Shown: positions 34,217-42,545 of the stretch, one piece after another
Layout of the letters: each line of letters opens with the position of its first letter
Numbering within the stretch: position 1 is the first letter of the stretch
Source: CAWIVH01 sp963839475
GTDB taxonomy: Bacteria; Acidobacteriota; UBA6911
NCBI GenBank assembly: GCA_963839475.1
Contig: CAWIVH010000021.1
Location: forward strand, 124,001-188,000
Reading direction: 5' to 3'
Length of the DNA stretch: 64,000 bases
Made by a program: the position numbers and the translations under genes
The notes under the pieces: generated by a model
Told to the model about the DNA's origin: nothing
Databases searched by the model: none
The model's input: only the letters and a program-made list of their open reading frames with translations

Positions 34217-35134
34217 ATGATAAAGAAGGATTTTGTATCCATCAAGGAGTATGAAACCGGTGAAATCAGGGAATTGCTTTCCGACGCTTTCGCGATAAAG
34301 GCACATCCGGAAAACTTCGTCGGCGCTCTCAAGGGCAAAGCTCTCGCAATGATTTTCGAGAAGCCTTCGCTGCGGACACGAGTGACCTTCGATGTTGGGA
34401 TCCACCAGTTGGGTGGATTTTCCATATTGCTCACGCCATCGGAAATCAATCTGGGCAAGCGGGAGTCTGTTTTCGACGTCGCTAAAAACCTCGAGCGGAT
34501 GGTTCAGGGGATCATGATCCGGACATTCGCCCATTCCACGGTGGTCGAAATGGCCAGCGCCGCCCGGATTCCCGTCATCAATGCTCTCTCCGATCACAGC
34601 CATCCCTGCCAGGCTATGGCTGACTACATGACCATGCTTGAAAAAAAGGAGGACCTTCAAGGGCTCAGGCTTGCCTACGTGGGCGATGGCAACAATGTCG
34701 CTCATTCCCTGATTTATGGTGCTGCGCGGCTCGGAGTGCACATTACGGTTGGAACTCCGGCAGGCTATGAACCTTCTGCCGAAGTCGTGAGTTGGGCAAA
34801 AACGCACGGGCAGGCCACGGGCGCCAAAATTGAGGTAACCCATGATCCCGTGGAGGCAGTGACCGGTGCCGATGTTGTTTATACGGATGTCTGGGCCAGC
34901 ATGGGACAGGAATCGGAGGCAGAAGCCAGGCATAGGATTTTTCGCCCCTACCAGGTGAATGAAGCTCTTTTCTCACACGCCAGACCCGATGCCCTTTTTA
35001 TGCATTGCCTGCCGGCCCACCGGGGGGAAGAAGTAACCTCCGAAATTATCGATTCCCCCCGTTCCGTTGTTTTCCAACAGGCCGAAAACCGGTTACATGT
35101 GCAAAAAGCCATCATGATTGCGTTGATGGGATGA
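34217..35134 (+). CDS. argF: Ornithine carbamoyltransferase
   Basis: A 305-residue carbamoyltransferase that makes citrulline from ornithine and carbamoyl phosphate, or the reverse. The carbamoyl-phosphate loop is FEKPSLRTRVTFDVG, where the more usual STRT is SLRT. HPCQAMAD, the domain-two LAYVGDGNNVAHSL, and the ornithine-binding MHCLPAHRGEEV are present. ATG 34217 has ATGAGG nine bases upstream. An ATG at 34202 forms an ATGA overlap with the previous stop and would add five residues. The position between the GTPase and an ornithine aminotransferase gene is consistent with ornithine turnover. Confidence 0.92.
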   Translation: MIKKDFVSIKEYETGEIRELLSDAFAIKAHPENFVGALKGKALAMIFEKPSLRTRVTFDVGIHQLGGFSILLTPSEINLGKRESVFDVAKNLERMVQGIMIRTFAHSTVVEMASAARIPVINALSDHSHPCQAMADYMTMLEKKEDLQGLRLAYVGDGNNVAHSLIYGAARLGVHITVGTPAGYEPSAEVVSWAKTHGQATGAKIEVTHDPVEAVTGADVVYTDVWASMGQESEAEARHRIFRPYQVNEALFSHARPDALFMHCLPAHRGEEVTSEIIDSPRSVVFQQAENRLHVQKAIMIALMG

Positions 35135-35150
35135 TCTGCGGGGAGGTTCC

Positions 35151-36368
35151 ATGAGCACTCGAATTGGACCGTCTGCTGATTTAAGGACCGCGGACTTTAT
35201 AAATCTGGAAAACGAATACGGTGCTCACAACTATCATCCCCTGGACGTAGTCGTTCATCGCGCCCAAGGGGTGTGGATCTACGATGTCGAGGGCAAAAGG
35301 TACCTCGATTGCCTTGCCGCCTATTCTGCCGTCAACCAGGGCCACTGCCACCCGAGAATATTCGCCGCACTTCAAAAACAGGCAGGCCTTGTTACCTTGA
35401 CGTCGCGCGCCTTCCGGAATGACCAACTGCCTCTGCTCTGCCGGCAACTCCACGAGTTGACCGGAATGGATGCGGTACTTCCCATGAATTCCGGCGCCGA
35501 GGCGGTGGAAACGGCGCTGAAGGCCGCGCGCAAATGGGGCTATACCAGGAAGGGAATCCCCGAGGAATGCGCGGGGATTATTGCATGTTCCGGCAACTTT
35601 CATGGTCGAACCATTTCCCTGGTCAGTTTCTCGACGGAGCCGCAATACCGCGCCGGATTCGGCCCATTCACACCAGGTTTTTTAACGGTGCCTTTTGGCG
35701 ATTCCGAAGCTTTAAAAAAGGCCATTACAAGGGAAACCTGTGCTTTTCTGGTGGAACCTGTGCAAGGTGAGGCCGGGATAATCATTCCTCCAAAAGGCTA
35801 TTTGAAACGGTGCTACGACATTTGCCGGGAGCACAAAATTCTGCTTCTGGTGGATGAAATTCAGTCTGGACTGGGTCGCACTGGAAAAATGTTTGCGTAC
35901 ATGCATGAAGAAATCTGCCCGGACGTGCTGATCATCGGCAAGGCCCTGGGAGGCGGATTCTACCCGGTTTCCGCCGTTCTATCGAACCGCGAAGTTCTGG
36001 GGGTTTTCAAACCGGGAGATCACGGCAGCACATTCGGCGGGAATCCCCTTGCCTGTGCTGTTGCGCGGGAAGCTCTGCAAGTGATTCAGGACGAGGACCT
36101 GCCAGGACGCTCCGCGGAACTGGGCGTCTACTTTCTGGATAAACTCAAAGAAATTCGTTCGGCGCATATCCGTGAAATTCGCGGCATCGGGCTCTGGATA
36201 GGCATCGAACTCGACAGGCCTGCCCGTCCTTATTGTGAGGCTCTGAAAAACGCAGGGATCCTGTGCAAGGAGACCCATAACCGGGTGATCCGGGTGGCGC
36301 CGCCTCTTGTTATTACGAAAGATGAAATCGATTGGGCTGCGAGCAGGTTTGCCGCGGTCCTGGGCTGA
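35151..36368 (+). CDS. rocD: Ornithine aminotransferase
   Basis: A 405-residue class-III PLP aminotransferase. It converts ornithine and 2-oxoglutarate to glutamate semialdehyde and glutamate. The family pattern includes LDCLAAYSAVNQGHCHP, MNSGAEAVETALKAARKWGY, EPVQGEAGIIIPP, LVDEIQSGLGRTGKMFA and the PLP lysine K264 in IIGKALGGGFYPVSA. The match to the RocD-type is much closer than to acetylornithine aminotransferase, since YSAVNQGHCHP and YTRKGIP are typical of RocD. The gene lies 16 bases after argF in the same direction. Confidence 0.92.
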   Translation: MSTRIGPSADLRTADFINLENEYGAHNYHPLDVVVHRAQGVWIYDVEGKRYLDCLAAYSAVNQGHCHPRIFAALQKQAGLVTLTSRAFRNDQLPLLCRQLHELTGMDAVLPMNSGAEAVETALKAARKWGYTRKGIPEECAGIIACSGNFHGRTISLVSFSTEPQYRAGFGPFTPGFLTVPFGDSEALKKAITRETCAFLVEPVQGEAGIIIPPKGYLKRCYDICREHKILLLVDEIQSGLGRTGKMFAYMHEEICPDVLIIGKALGGGFYPVSAVLSNREVLGVFKPGDHGSTFGGNPLACAVAREALQVIQDEDLPGRSAELGVYFLDKLKEIRSAHIREIRGIGLWIGIELDRPARPYCEALKNAGILCKETHNRVIRVAPPLVITKDEIDWAASRFAAVLG

Positions 36369-36388
36369 GCCCTCCTTCGAAAATGCCG

Positions 36389-37366
36389 CTAATCTGAAGG
36401 CGGCAGCAAAACCACCTTCCCCGTTGTTTCCCGGTTCACGAGTGCCCGGTGAGCATCCTGAGCCTGGCTCAGTGGATAGGTGCGGTCGATCCGTAATTGA
36501 AGGCTGCCATCGGATACCCACGCCAATATATCCCCTGCGCGCCATTCTAATTCTTCGCGGCTGGACGTGTAGTGCGCCAGGCTGGGACGAGTGACATAAA
36601 GGGAGCCTTTGGGATTCAGAACATTTAGGTCGATAGGCGTCACCGGTCCGCTGGATTGACCGTAGAGTACCATCATGCCCCTGCGCCGCAGGCAATTCAG
36701 CCCTTTTTCGAAGGTCGTTCTCCCAACGGAATCATAGACGACATCGACGCCGCGGCCGCCCGTTATTCGCTTGACCTCGGTTTCGAAATCGGTGCTTTCA
36801 TAAAGGATGATTTCATCGGCACCCGCAGCGCGCGCCAGCGCCGCTTTGGGCTCGGTTGAGACAGTGCCGATTACCCTGGCGCCAATTCGTTTTGCGATTT
36901 GTATCAAGAGTAATCCGACACCTCCGGCCGCGGCGTGTACGAGGGCGGTTTCGCCACTGCGCAAAGGAAAGGTCGAATAAACCAAATAGTGAGCTGTCAT
37001 CCCCTGCAGCATGGCCGCGGCGGCATTTGGAAAATCAAGGCCATCCGGGATTTTTATCAGTTGCCATGAGTTGGCCAGGGCATATTCTGCGTATGCCCCC
37101 ATATTCATGGCGTAGGCCACACGGTCGCCGGGCGCGACCCCTGTGACATCGGGGCCAACGGCGTCGATGATCCCCGCCCCTTCCATTCCGGGTGTAAACG
37201 GCAGCGGGGTCTTGTAGAGCCCGCTTCGGAAGTACACATCAATGAAATTGAGCCCGGCCGCATGAACTTTGATTCTTGCCTGTCCCTTGCCGGGTTGCGG
37301 CAACGCGATCTCTTCGTAAGTCAGTTTTTCGGGTCCGCCGGTTTCATGTACTCGAATAGCCTTCAT
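36389..37366 (-). CDS. NADPH:quinone oxidoreductase, MDR family
   Basis: A 325-residue zinc-free medium-chain reductase. The N-terminal GroES-like domain starts MKAIRVHETGGPEKL and has GMEGAGIIDAVG. The Rossmann NADPH loop is AAAGGVGLLLIQIAKRIGA, followed by VDVVYDSVGRTTFEKGL. The zinc ligands of alcohol dehydrogenases are missing, as expected for Qor-type enzymes that reduce quinones or enones by one or two electrons. ATG 37366 has GAGGAA at a good distance. The upstream extension to 37390 is not conserved in look. It is convergent with rocD. Confidence 0.88.
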   Translation of the reverse strand: MKAIRVHETGGPEKLTYEEIALPQPGKGQARIKVHAAGLNFIDVYFRSGLYKTPLPFTPGMEGAGIIDAVGPDVTGVAPGDRVAYAMNMGAYAEYALANSWQLIKIPDGLDFPNAAAAMLQGMTAHYLVYSTFPLRSGETALVHAAAGGVGLLLIQIAKRIGARVIGTVSTEPKAALARAAGADEIILYESTDFETEVKRITGGRGVDVVYDSVGRTTFEKGLNCLRRRGMMVLYGQSSGPVTPIDLNVLNPKGSLYVTRPSLAHYTSSREELEWRAGDILAWVSDGSLQLRIDRTYPLSQAQDAHRALVNRETTGKVVLLPPSD

Positions 37367-37507
37367 AGGATTCCTCGCTTGTTGGAACATGATACCCGAA
37401 CCTGTCGGTCAATGCATTATTGGCGGAGACAGGCGCACCACAGGGATGCTATATAAGAGGTTCGCCAGTGTGAATTGATTGCAGAATGCTTTCAAGGAGA
37501 GGGGTGC

Positions 37508-39667
37508 GTGAAAATATACGCCCGAATTGCCTGCGCCGGATTTTTGCTCTTCTTTTTGCCTCAAGTACATCCACAGCGTTCGGCTCGCGAGTCCAGGCTG
37601 GCGGGCTTCTCTAGGGCGGGCGCGGAACGGGAGCGGGCGATAGAGGAGCGCTTTAAACAGTTACCGTCCACGGAAAAGCTGCGTGAATGGCACCGTTTCC
37701 TGACGGCCGAGCCTCATGCGCCAGGATCGGAACGCAATAACCTTCTGGCCCGTTACATCGCGGATCGATGGCGTGAGCAGGGCTGGGAGGAGGTGATGGT
37801 TCATCGCTATGATGTCCTGGTATCCGAGCCGCGGGAGATCCTGCTGGAGATGACCTCTCCTGTGAAATATCGGGCAAGCCTTCGCGAAGACCCCTATGAT
37901 CAGGATCCGGACACACGGAACCCGGGCGTAAGCCAGGGGTATCTTGCCCTGTCGGCATCAGGTGAAGTGACTGCTCCGCTGGTTTATGCCCATAGCGGCA
38001 ATCCTTCGGATTATGCCTTCCTGCGGCACAAGGGAATTGACGTCCGGGGCAAAATTGTTTTGGTGAGATACTCCAATCCTTACAGCTATCGCGGCTTTAA
38101 AGCCTACACGGCGCAGCAATCAGGTGCCGCAGGCATCTTGATTTATTCCGATCCTGCGGAAGATGGTTTTGTCAAAGGGAAGGTTTTTCCCGATGGGCCG
38201 TGGGGGCCGGAAAGCCACATACAGCGTGGAGCCATCACCTATGATTTCCTGGCTGCGGGCGATCCCCTGACCCCGGGTTGGGCCTCGGTGCCGGGTGCCC
38301 GGCACTTGTCCATGGATGAGGCGGTTTCACTACCGAGGATCATGGCGGTGCCGCTTTCCTGGAGAGACGCAAAACCGCTCCTGGAGAATATCGGAGGGCC
38401 CGATGCCCCGCCTGAATGGCAGGGTGGGCTTCCCATCAAGTACCGGCTTGGAGGAGGCTCGGCCAGCGTTCACCTGAAAGTGGACATGAATACACGCCTG
38501 GGGCCCAACTATGTGGTCGAAGCCAGGATCCGGGGAAGTGAATTCCCGGATGAATGGGTTCTATTCGGAAATCACAGAGACGCCTGGGACTTCGGCGGCG
38601 TTGATCCTTCGAGCGGCACGGCTTCCATGCTTGAACTCACTCGTGCACTCGGCGCCATAAAGCAGTCTGGATACCGGCCGAAGCGCACGATCATCGCCTG
38701 CAGTTGGGATGGGGAAGAAGTCGGGCTGACGGGCTCAACCGAGTGGGGTGAGCAGTTTGCCGATGATCTGAAAGGCAAACTGGTGGCGTATATCAACGTA
38801 GATTCATCAGCCTCGGGGAGCCGATTTTCTCCTTCCGCTGTTGCGTCACTGGCACCCCTGATCGTTGCAGTCAGTGCTGACGTGAAACATCCCTCCGGCA
38901 AGTCGCTGCTTGAAGCTTGGAGGGAGGATGAAAAAAAAGCAGCCAGGGAAGCCGGCAAAAATCAGTTGCCGCCGGACGTCGACCTGGTTGATGTCAAAAT
39001 CGGAAGCGGCTCGGACCACACCGTTTTTCTCAACTATCTCGGGCGTCCCACTATTGGACTGTCTTTTGATGGTCCTTACGGTGTTTATCATTCCATCTAC
39101 GACGACTATTACTGGGTCAATCATTTTGGCGACCCCGGCTATGCTTATCACAGGGTCATGACTCAAGTATGGGGGCTGCTTGTGCTCAGGCTGGGAAACG
39201 CGGAAACCCTCCCCTTTGATTTCCGGAACTATGCCGCCAACATCCGGCGATTCGCGCGCGATATAGCAAGGAGCGCGGGAGTGTCGCAGAAATTGAACCT
39301 GCTTCCGCTTTTCCTCAGGATTGACGAATTTGAGAAAGCCGGAGATTTGTTGAATCGCAAATTGAAGCGGGCAATGGACTCAGGCTCGATGGATAAGGAA
39401 ACCTCCAGGGAGATCAATCGAAAAATCATGACCGTGGAAGGGAACTGGCTCCACCCGGATGGAATACCGGGCCGACCCTGGTTTAAGCACCTTTTGTACG
39501 CAGCGCGGTATTCCTATGCCCATCTGGAGTTGCCCGGATTAACGGAAGCGGTAGAGTCCAAGGATTGGAAAATTGCGGGCGAGCAGGCCCGGCTGCTGGA
39601 GGAAGCACTGAAAAAAAACACGGCGCTGCTTCAAGATGCTGCGAGCCTCGCGGAAAAGAGCCAGTAA
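37508..39667 (+). CDS. M28 family metallopeptidase, glutamate carboxypeptidase II-like
   Basis: A 719-residue secreted di-zinc peptidase with a signal peptide (about 1-25). A PA domain is inserted (about 120-280). The M28 core has HRDAWDFGGVDPSSG with the first zinc ligands, SWDGEEVGLTGSTEWGE with the catalytic and bridging acids, YINVDSSASG, and YHSIYDDYYWVNHFGDP with the last His. A transferrin-receptor-like helical dimerisation domain ends it. This is the domain order of human PSMA. GTG 37508 has GGAGAGG five bases upstream and starts the signal. The TTG at 37475 is less likely. It probably trims C-terminal Asp/Glu from peptides. Confidence 0.88.
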   Translation: MKIYARIACAGFLLFFLPQVHPQRSARESRLAGFSRAGAERERAIEERFKQLPSTEKLREWHRFLTAEPHAPGSERNNLLARYIADRWREQGWEEVMVHRYDVLVSEPREILLEMTSPVKYRASLREDPYDQDPDTRNPGVSQGYLALSASGEVTAPLVYAHSGNPSDYAFLRHKGIDVRGKIVLVRYSNPYSYRGFKAYTAQQSGAAGILIYSDPAEDGFVKGKVFPDGPWGPESHIQRGAITYDFLAAGDPLTPGWASVPGARHLSMDEAVSLPRIMAVPLSWRDAKPLLENIGGPDAPPEWQGGLPIKYRLGGGSASVHLKVDMNTRLGPNYVVEARIRGSEFPDEWVLFGNHRDAWDFGGVDPSSGTASMLELTRALGAIKQSGYRPKRTIIACSWDGEEVGLTGSTEWGEQFADDLKGKLVAYINVDSSASGSRFSPSAVASLAPLIVAVSADVKHPSGKSLLEAWREDEKKAAREAGKNQLPPDVDLVDVKIGSGSDHTVFLNYLGRPTIGLSFDGPYGVYHSIYDDYYWVNHFGDPGYAYHRVMTQVWGLLVLRLGNAETLPFDFRNYAANIRRFARDIARSAGVSQKLNLLPLFLRIDEFEKAGDLLNRKLKRAMDSGSMDKETSREINRKIMTVEGNWLHPDGIPGRPWFKHLLYAARYSYAHLELPGLTEAVESKDWKIAGEQARLLEEALKKNTALLQDAASLAEKSQ

Positions 39668-39875
39668 GGTTTTTCTGCGCACAGCGCTTGAGATGCGTGC
39701 CAATACGGGCGTTGGCCTCCGGTTTTTCCGCACCCTCAAACCACGGGCAGCCGACGAGAATACAGGGAAGCAGGGCAGAGATCGGCTGCACCCAAACTGC
39801 TTCCATCTGCGGCGGATGGCGGCTATGCTTGGGCCGAAGATAACATTCAGTTTTGACGATCACAGGGGGACTATC

Positions 39876-41165
39876 TTGGCCACCTTTCGCATCTCTTTGT
39901 TCTGCATTCTGATCTTGGCAATATTCAGCGGCCAGGCCATGGCCCAAAGCGGCAGCGAATGGACCTTGGAGCAATGCCTCAGTGCAGCCATGTCGAAGCA
40001 CCGCGGAATCCAGGCGGCGGCGACTCATCTTTCAGGTGTGGAAGGGCTCAAACTGCAAGCCACTCTGCGGCCCAACCCGGAAGCCATTCTTCAGACCGAA
40101 AACTGGAGGTTCACAGGTGATCCCGGATTCCGACCCGGCAGTGATCTGGATGTGTATGCCTATGTCATGCAGCCCCTGGAGAGGGGAGGCAAGCGCGCGG
40201 CCAGGGTGGAGTCAGCCTTGCAGGAATCCAAGGTTGCGGAATTGGAACTCAAGGTAGTGGAATGGCGCATCCGGCAGGATGTCAAGCGGAGCTTCATCCG
40301 TGCTTTGCTGGCGCAAAGACAGCTGGAAATTCTGCACGAAAACTCCAGATATTTCGAGCAGCTGGTTGAGTACCATCGAGTACGGTTTGAACAGGGAGCA
40401 ACCGCGGAGGCTGATCTGATAAAGGTCCGGCTCGAACAGGAGCGGTTCGCACTGGAGGAGAGTTCGACGCGGATAGAAGCCGAGAAAGCCAGGGTCGAAC
40501 TGCTGAAAGCGATGGGTATAGGTGGAGTCACGGCGGATTTCAAGTTGGTGGAATCGAAGGCCGCCCCGCCACCTTCCTCCGTAACCGGCATGTCCGATCT
40601 CCTGGCACGTGCCCGTTCCAAGCGGCCGGAAATCCAGCTCGGGGCAGCATTGGTGGAAAGGGCGCGGGGTTACGTGGCCAGCCAGAAAGCCATGGCGAAG
40701 CCCGATTGGAATGTGATGTTTGGATATAAAAGAACGGCTGGGTACGACACCTTGCTCGCGGGGATCTCCGTGCCCCTGCCCATTTTCAACCGAAATCAGG
40801 GGAACATCCAATACGGTGATTCGGAAGTCGAGCGGGCGCTTCATACCCTGGGGGCAGTAGAGGCTCAAATGGAAGCCGAGATCGGATCCGCTCTCGCCGG
40901 CATTCGCCGGCGGCATTCGATGCTCCAGGAAATGCAGCGTGGGCTGGTGGATCATGCCGAAGAGTCCTGGAAAATTTCGCTTGCCGCTTATCGTGAGGGA
41001 GGAACCGACCTGCTGCGTCTTCTCGATGCCCAGAAAGTTCGCAGCGAAGTACAATCTCTGTTTACCCGGACGCAAATAGAATACAGGTTAAGTCTTGCAG
41101 AACTGGAAAGCGCCGTGGGCGAAGAAAACCTATCTTTGGCAGAGGAGTTGCTCCGTGTTCCGTGA
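39876..41165 (+). CDS. czcC: Outer-membrane efflux channel protein, TolC/CzcC family
   Basis: The product (429 aa) is an outer-membrane channel of the TolC superfamily. TTG 39876, five bases after AGGGGGA, begins a clean signal peptide ending AMAQS. Starts further upstream (39636, 39816) would leave the signal buried inside the chain. The tandem OEP repeats show TLEQCLSAAMSKHRGIQAA and AYREGGTDLLRLLDAQKV, the second being typical of CzcC/CusC. It is first in a czcCBA-type operon, so it should export divalent metal ions past the outer membrane. Confidence 0.88.
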   Translation: MATFRISLFCILILAIFSGQAMAQSGSEWTLEQCLSAAMSKHRGIQAAATHLSGVEGLKLQATLRPNPEAILQTENWRFTGDPGFRPGSDLDVYAYVMQPLERGGKRAARVESALQESKVAELELKVVEWRIRQDVKRSFIRALLAQRQLEILHENSRYFEQLVEYHRVRFEQGATAEADLIKVRLEQERFALEESSTRIEAEKARVELLKAMGIGGVTADFKLVESKAAPPPSSVTGMSDLLARARSKRPEIQLGAALVERARGYVASQKAMAKPDWNVMFGYKRTAGYDTLLAGISVPLPIFNRNQGNIQYGDSEVERALHTLGAVEAQMEAEIGSALAGIRRRHSMLQEMQRGLVDHAEESWKISLAAYREGGTDLLRLLDAQKVRSEVQSLFTRTQIEYRLSLAELESAVGEENLSLAEELLRVP

Positions 41166-41289
41166 AATGAAAATGATCCCGCCGGATGAGTGTACGAGGG
41201 CGATCCGCGCCGTATCGAGATTGTTCCGCCCGCGGTCATGGCAAACCGTGATTTGCACCTTCGTATTAGGTGGAAGGAGGCGCTGGACT

Positions 41290-42522
41290 TTGACCCGTAC
41301 TTCCGGCTGGTTTTTCCTGTTTCTGATTTCGTTATCTTGCCTGACGGCCTGCAGCAAGCCGCCTGCTACCCCTGCGGCCGCGCCGCCGGCAGAGGATGCC
41401 GAAGTTATCACCCTGGATGCCTCGCCGATTCGAGATGGCAGGGTCCAGTGCGAAAGCGCACTCATAGAGCCTCTGTCGGAGATGATTGTGGTTACGGGCA
41501 GAATCGGCGTCAATGAGAACCTGACATCCCGGGTCGGTTCGGTTGCGGATGGCCGGATTGTCGCCGTCTATGCCAATGTCGGGGATATTGTGAAAGAGGG
41601 ACAGATCCTCGCCCGCCTGCACAGCCACGAAGTCCATGATGCCAGGGCAGAATATGCCAAAGCGCTTGCAGAGCTCCGCCGCAGACAGGGCGAACTCGAA
41701 TTCGCGGCCAATGCCCGAAATCGCGCCACTCGCCTGTACGAGCTCAAGGCTACCTCCCAGGAGCAGTTGCAAAGGGCCGAAACCGACTTGCGAAGCGCAA
41801 AACTGGCGATCGGGACAGCTCAGGCTGATATTAACCGGCTTCAAGAGCATCTTCGGCATCTGGGCTTGTCGCCGGAAGGGGCGGAGGAAGAGTATACGCG
41901 AGTCTCGGAGAAGAATGAGGAGAAAGAGTTCGAAGAAAGCGAGTTGGTGCCCATTGCAGCGCCAATTGCGGGGACCATTCTGAAGCGGATGATCAGTCCC
42001 GGGGCCGTCGTAACTCCGGCACTTGATTTAGTGCTGATCAGTGACCTGACCAGCCTCTGGGTGAACGCCGAGGTCCCTGAGAAATACTTGGGCGCGCTGC
42101 GAGTCGGACGGCCCGTAAAAATCTCCGTGAAAGCGTACGGTGAGAAGACTTTCCCGGGAAGGATCACCCAGATCGGCGATATGTTGAATGCCGATACCAG
42201 GACAGTCCAAGTCCGCTGCGAAACCCGCAACGATGGCCGGATGTTGAAGCCCGAAATGTACGCCATGGTGGGCTTCGAGGTAGGAGAAACCCGTCAGGTG
42301 CTCCTGATTCCATCCTCGGCATTGCAGGATATCAACGGCTCCAACGCCGTTTTTTTGCGGGAAGGTGACACCCGCTTTCGGCTGAGGAAGATCCGGGTGG
42401 GGCAGCAATCCGGTGGGAAACTTGAGATTCTAGAAGGATTGAAACCAGGAGATGCGGTGGTTACAACCGGGAGCTTCTTGTTGAAATCGGAACTGCTCAA
42501 AAGGCAGATGTCAGGCGATTAA
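41290..42522 (+). CDS. czcB: RND efflux periplasmic adaptor (CzcB-like lipoprotein)
   Basis: A membrane-fusion adaptor (410 aa) linking the RND pump to the outer-membrane channel. TTG 41290 follows GGAAGGAGG at nine bases and begins a lipoprotein signal with lipobox LTAC. Earlier ATGs at 41167 and 41173, just after the czcC stop, would add about 40 residues before the signal. The mature part has a barrel-sandwich with GRIVAVYANVGDIVKEGQIL, an alpha-hairpin (about 130-215), and IAAPIAGTILKRMISPGAVV, then beta-barrel and C-terminal domains with MLKPEMYAMVGFE. No extra metal-binding His/Met-rich tail is visible. Confidence 0.87.
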   Translation: MTRTSGWFFLFLISLSCLTACSKPPATPAAAPPAEDAEVITLDASPIRDGRVQCESALIEPLSEMIVVTGRIGVNENLTSRVGSVADGRIVAVYANVGDIVKEGQILARLHSHEVHDARAEYAKALAELRRRQGELEFAANARNRATRLYELKATSQEQLQRAETDLRSAKLAIGTAQADINRLQEHLRHLGLSPEGAEEEYTRVSEKNEEKEFEESELVPIAAPIAGTILKRMISPGAVVTPALDLVLISDLTSLWVNAEVPEKYLGALRVGRPVKISVKAYGEKTFPGRITQIGDMLNADTRTVQVRCETRNDGRMLKPEMYAMVGFEVGETRQVLLIPSSALQDINGSNAVFLREGDTRFRLRKIRVGQQSGGKLEILEGLKPGDAVVTTGSFLLKSELLKRQMSGD

Positions 42523-42545
42523 CCGGGGGGCGGGGGACACCTTTC

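Noticed and set aside
39636..39875. Upstream extension of the CzcC frame
   Set aside because: It would bury the signal peptide about 80 residues inside the protein and overlap the peptidase gene. TTG 39876 with its ribosome site is better.
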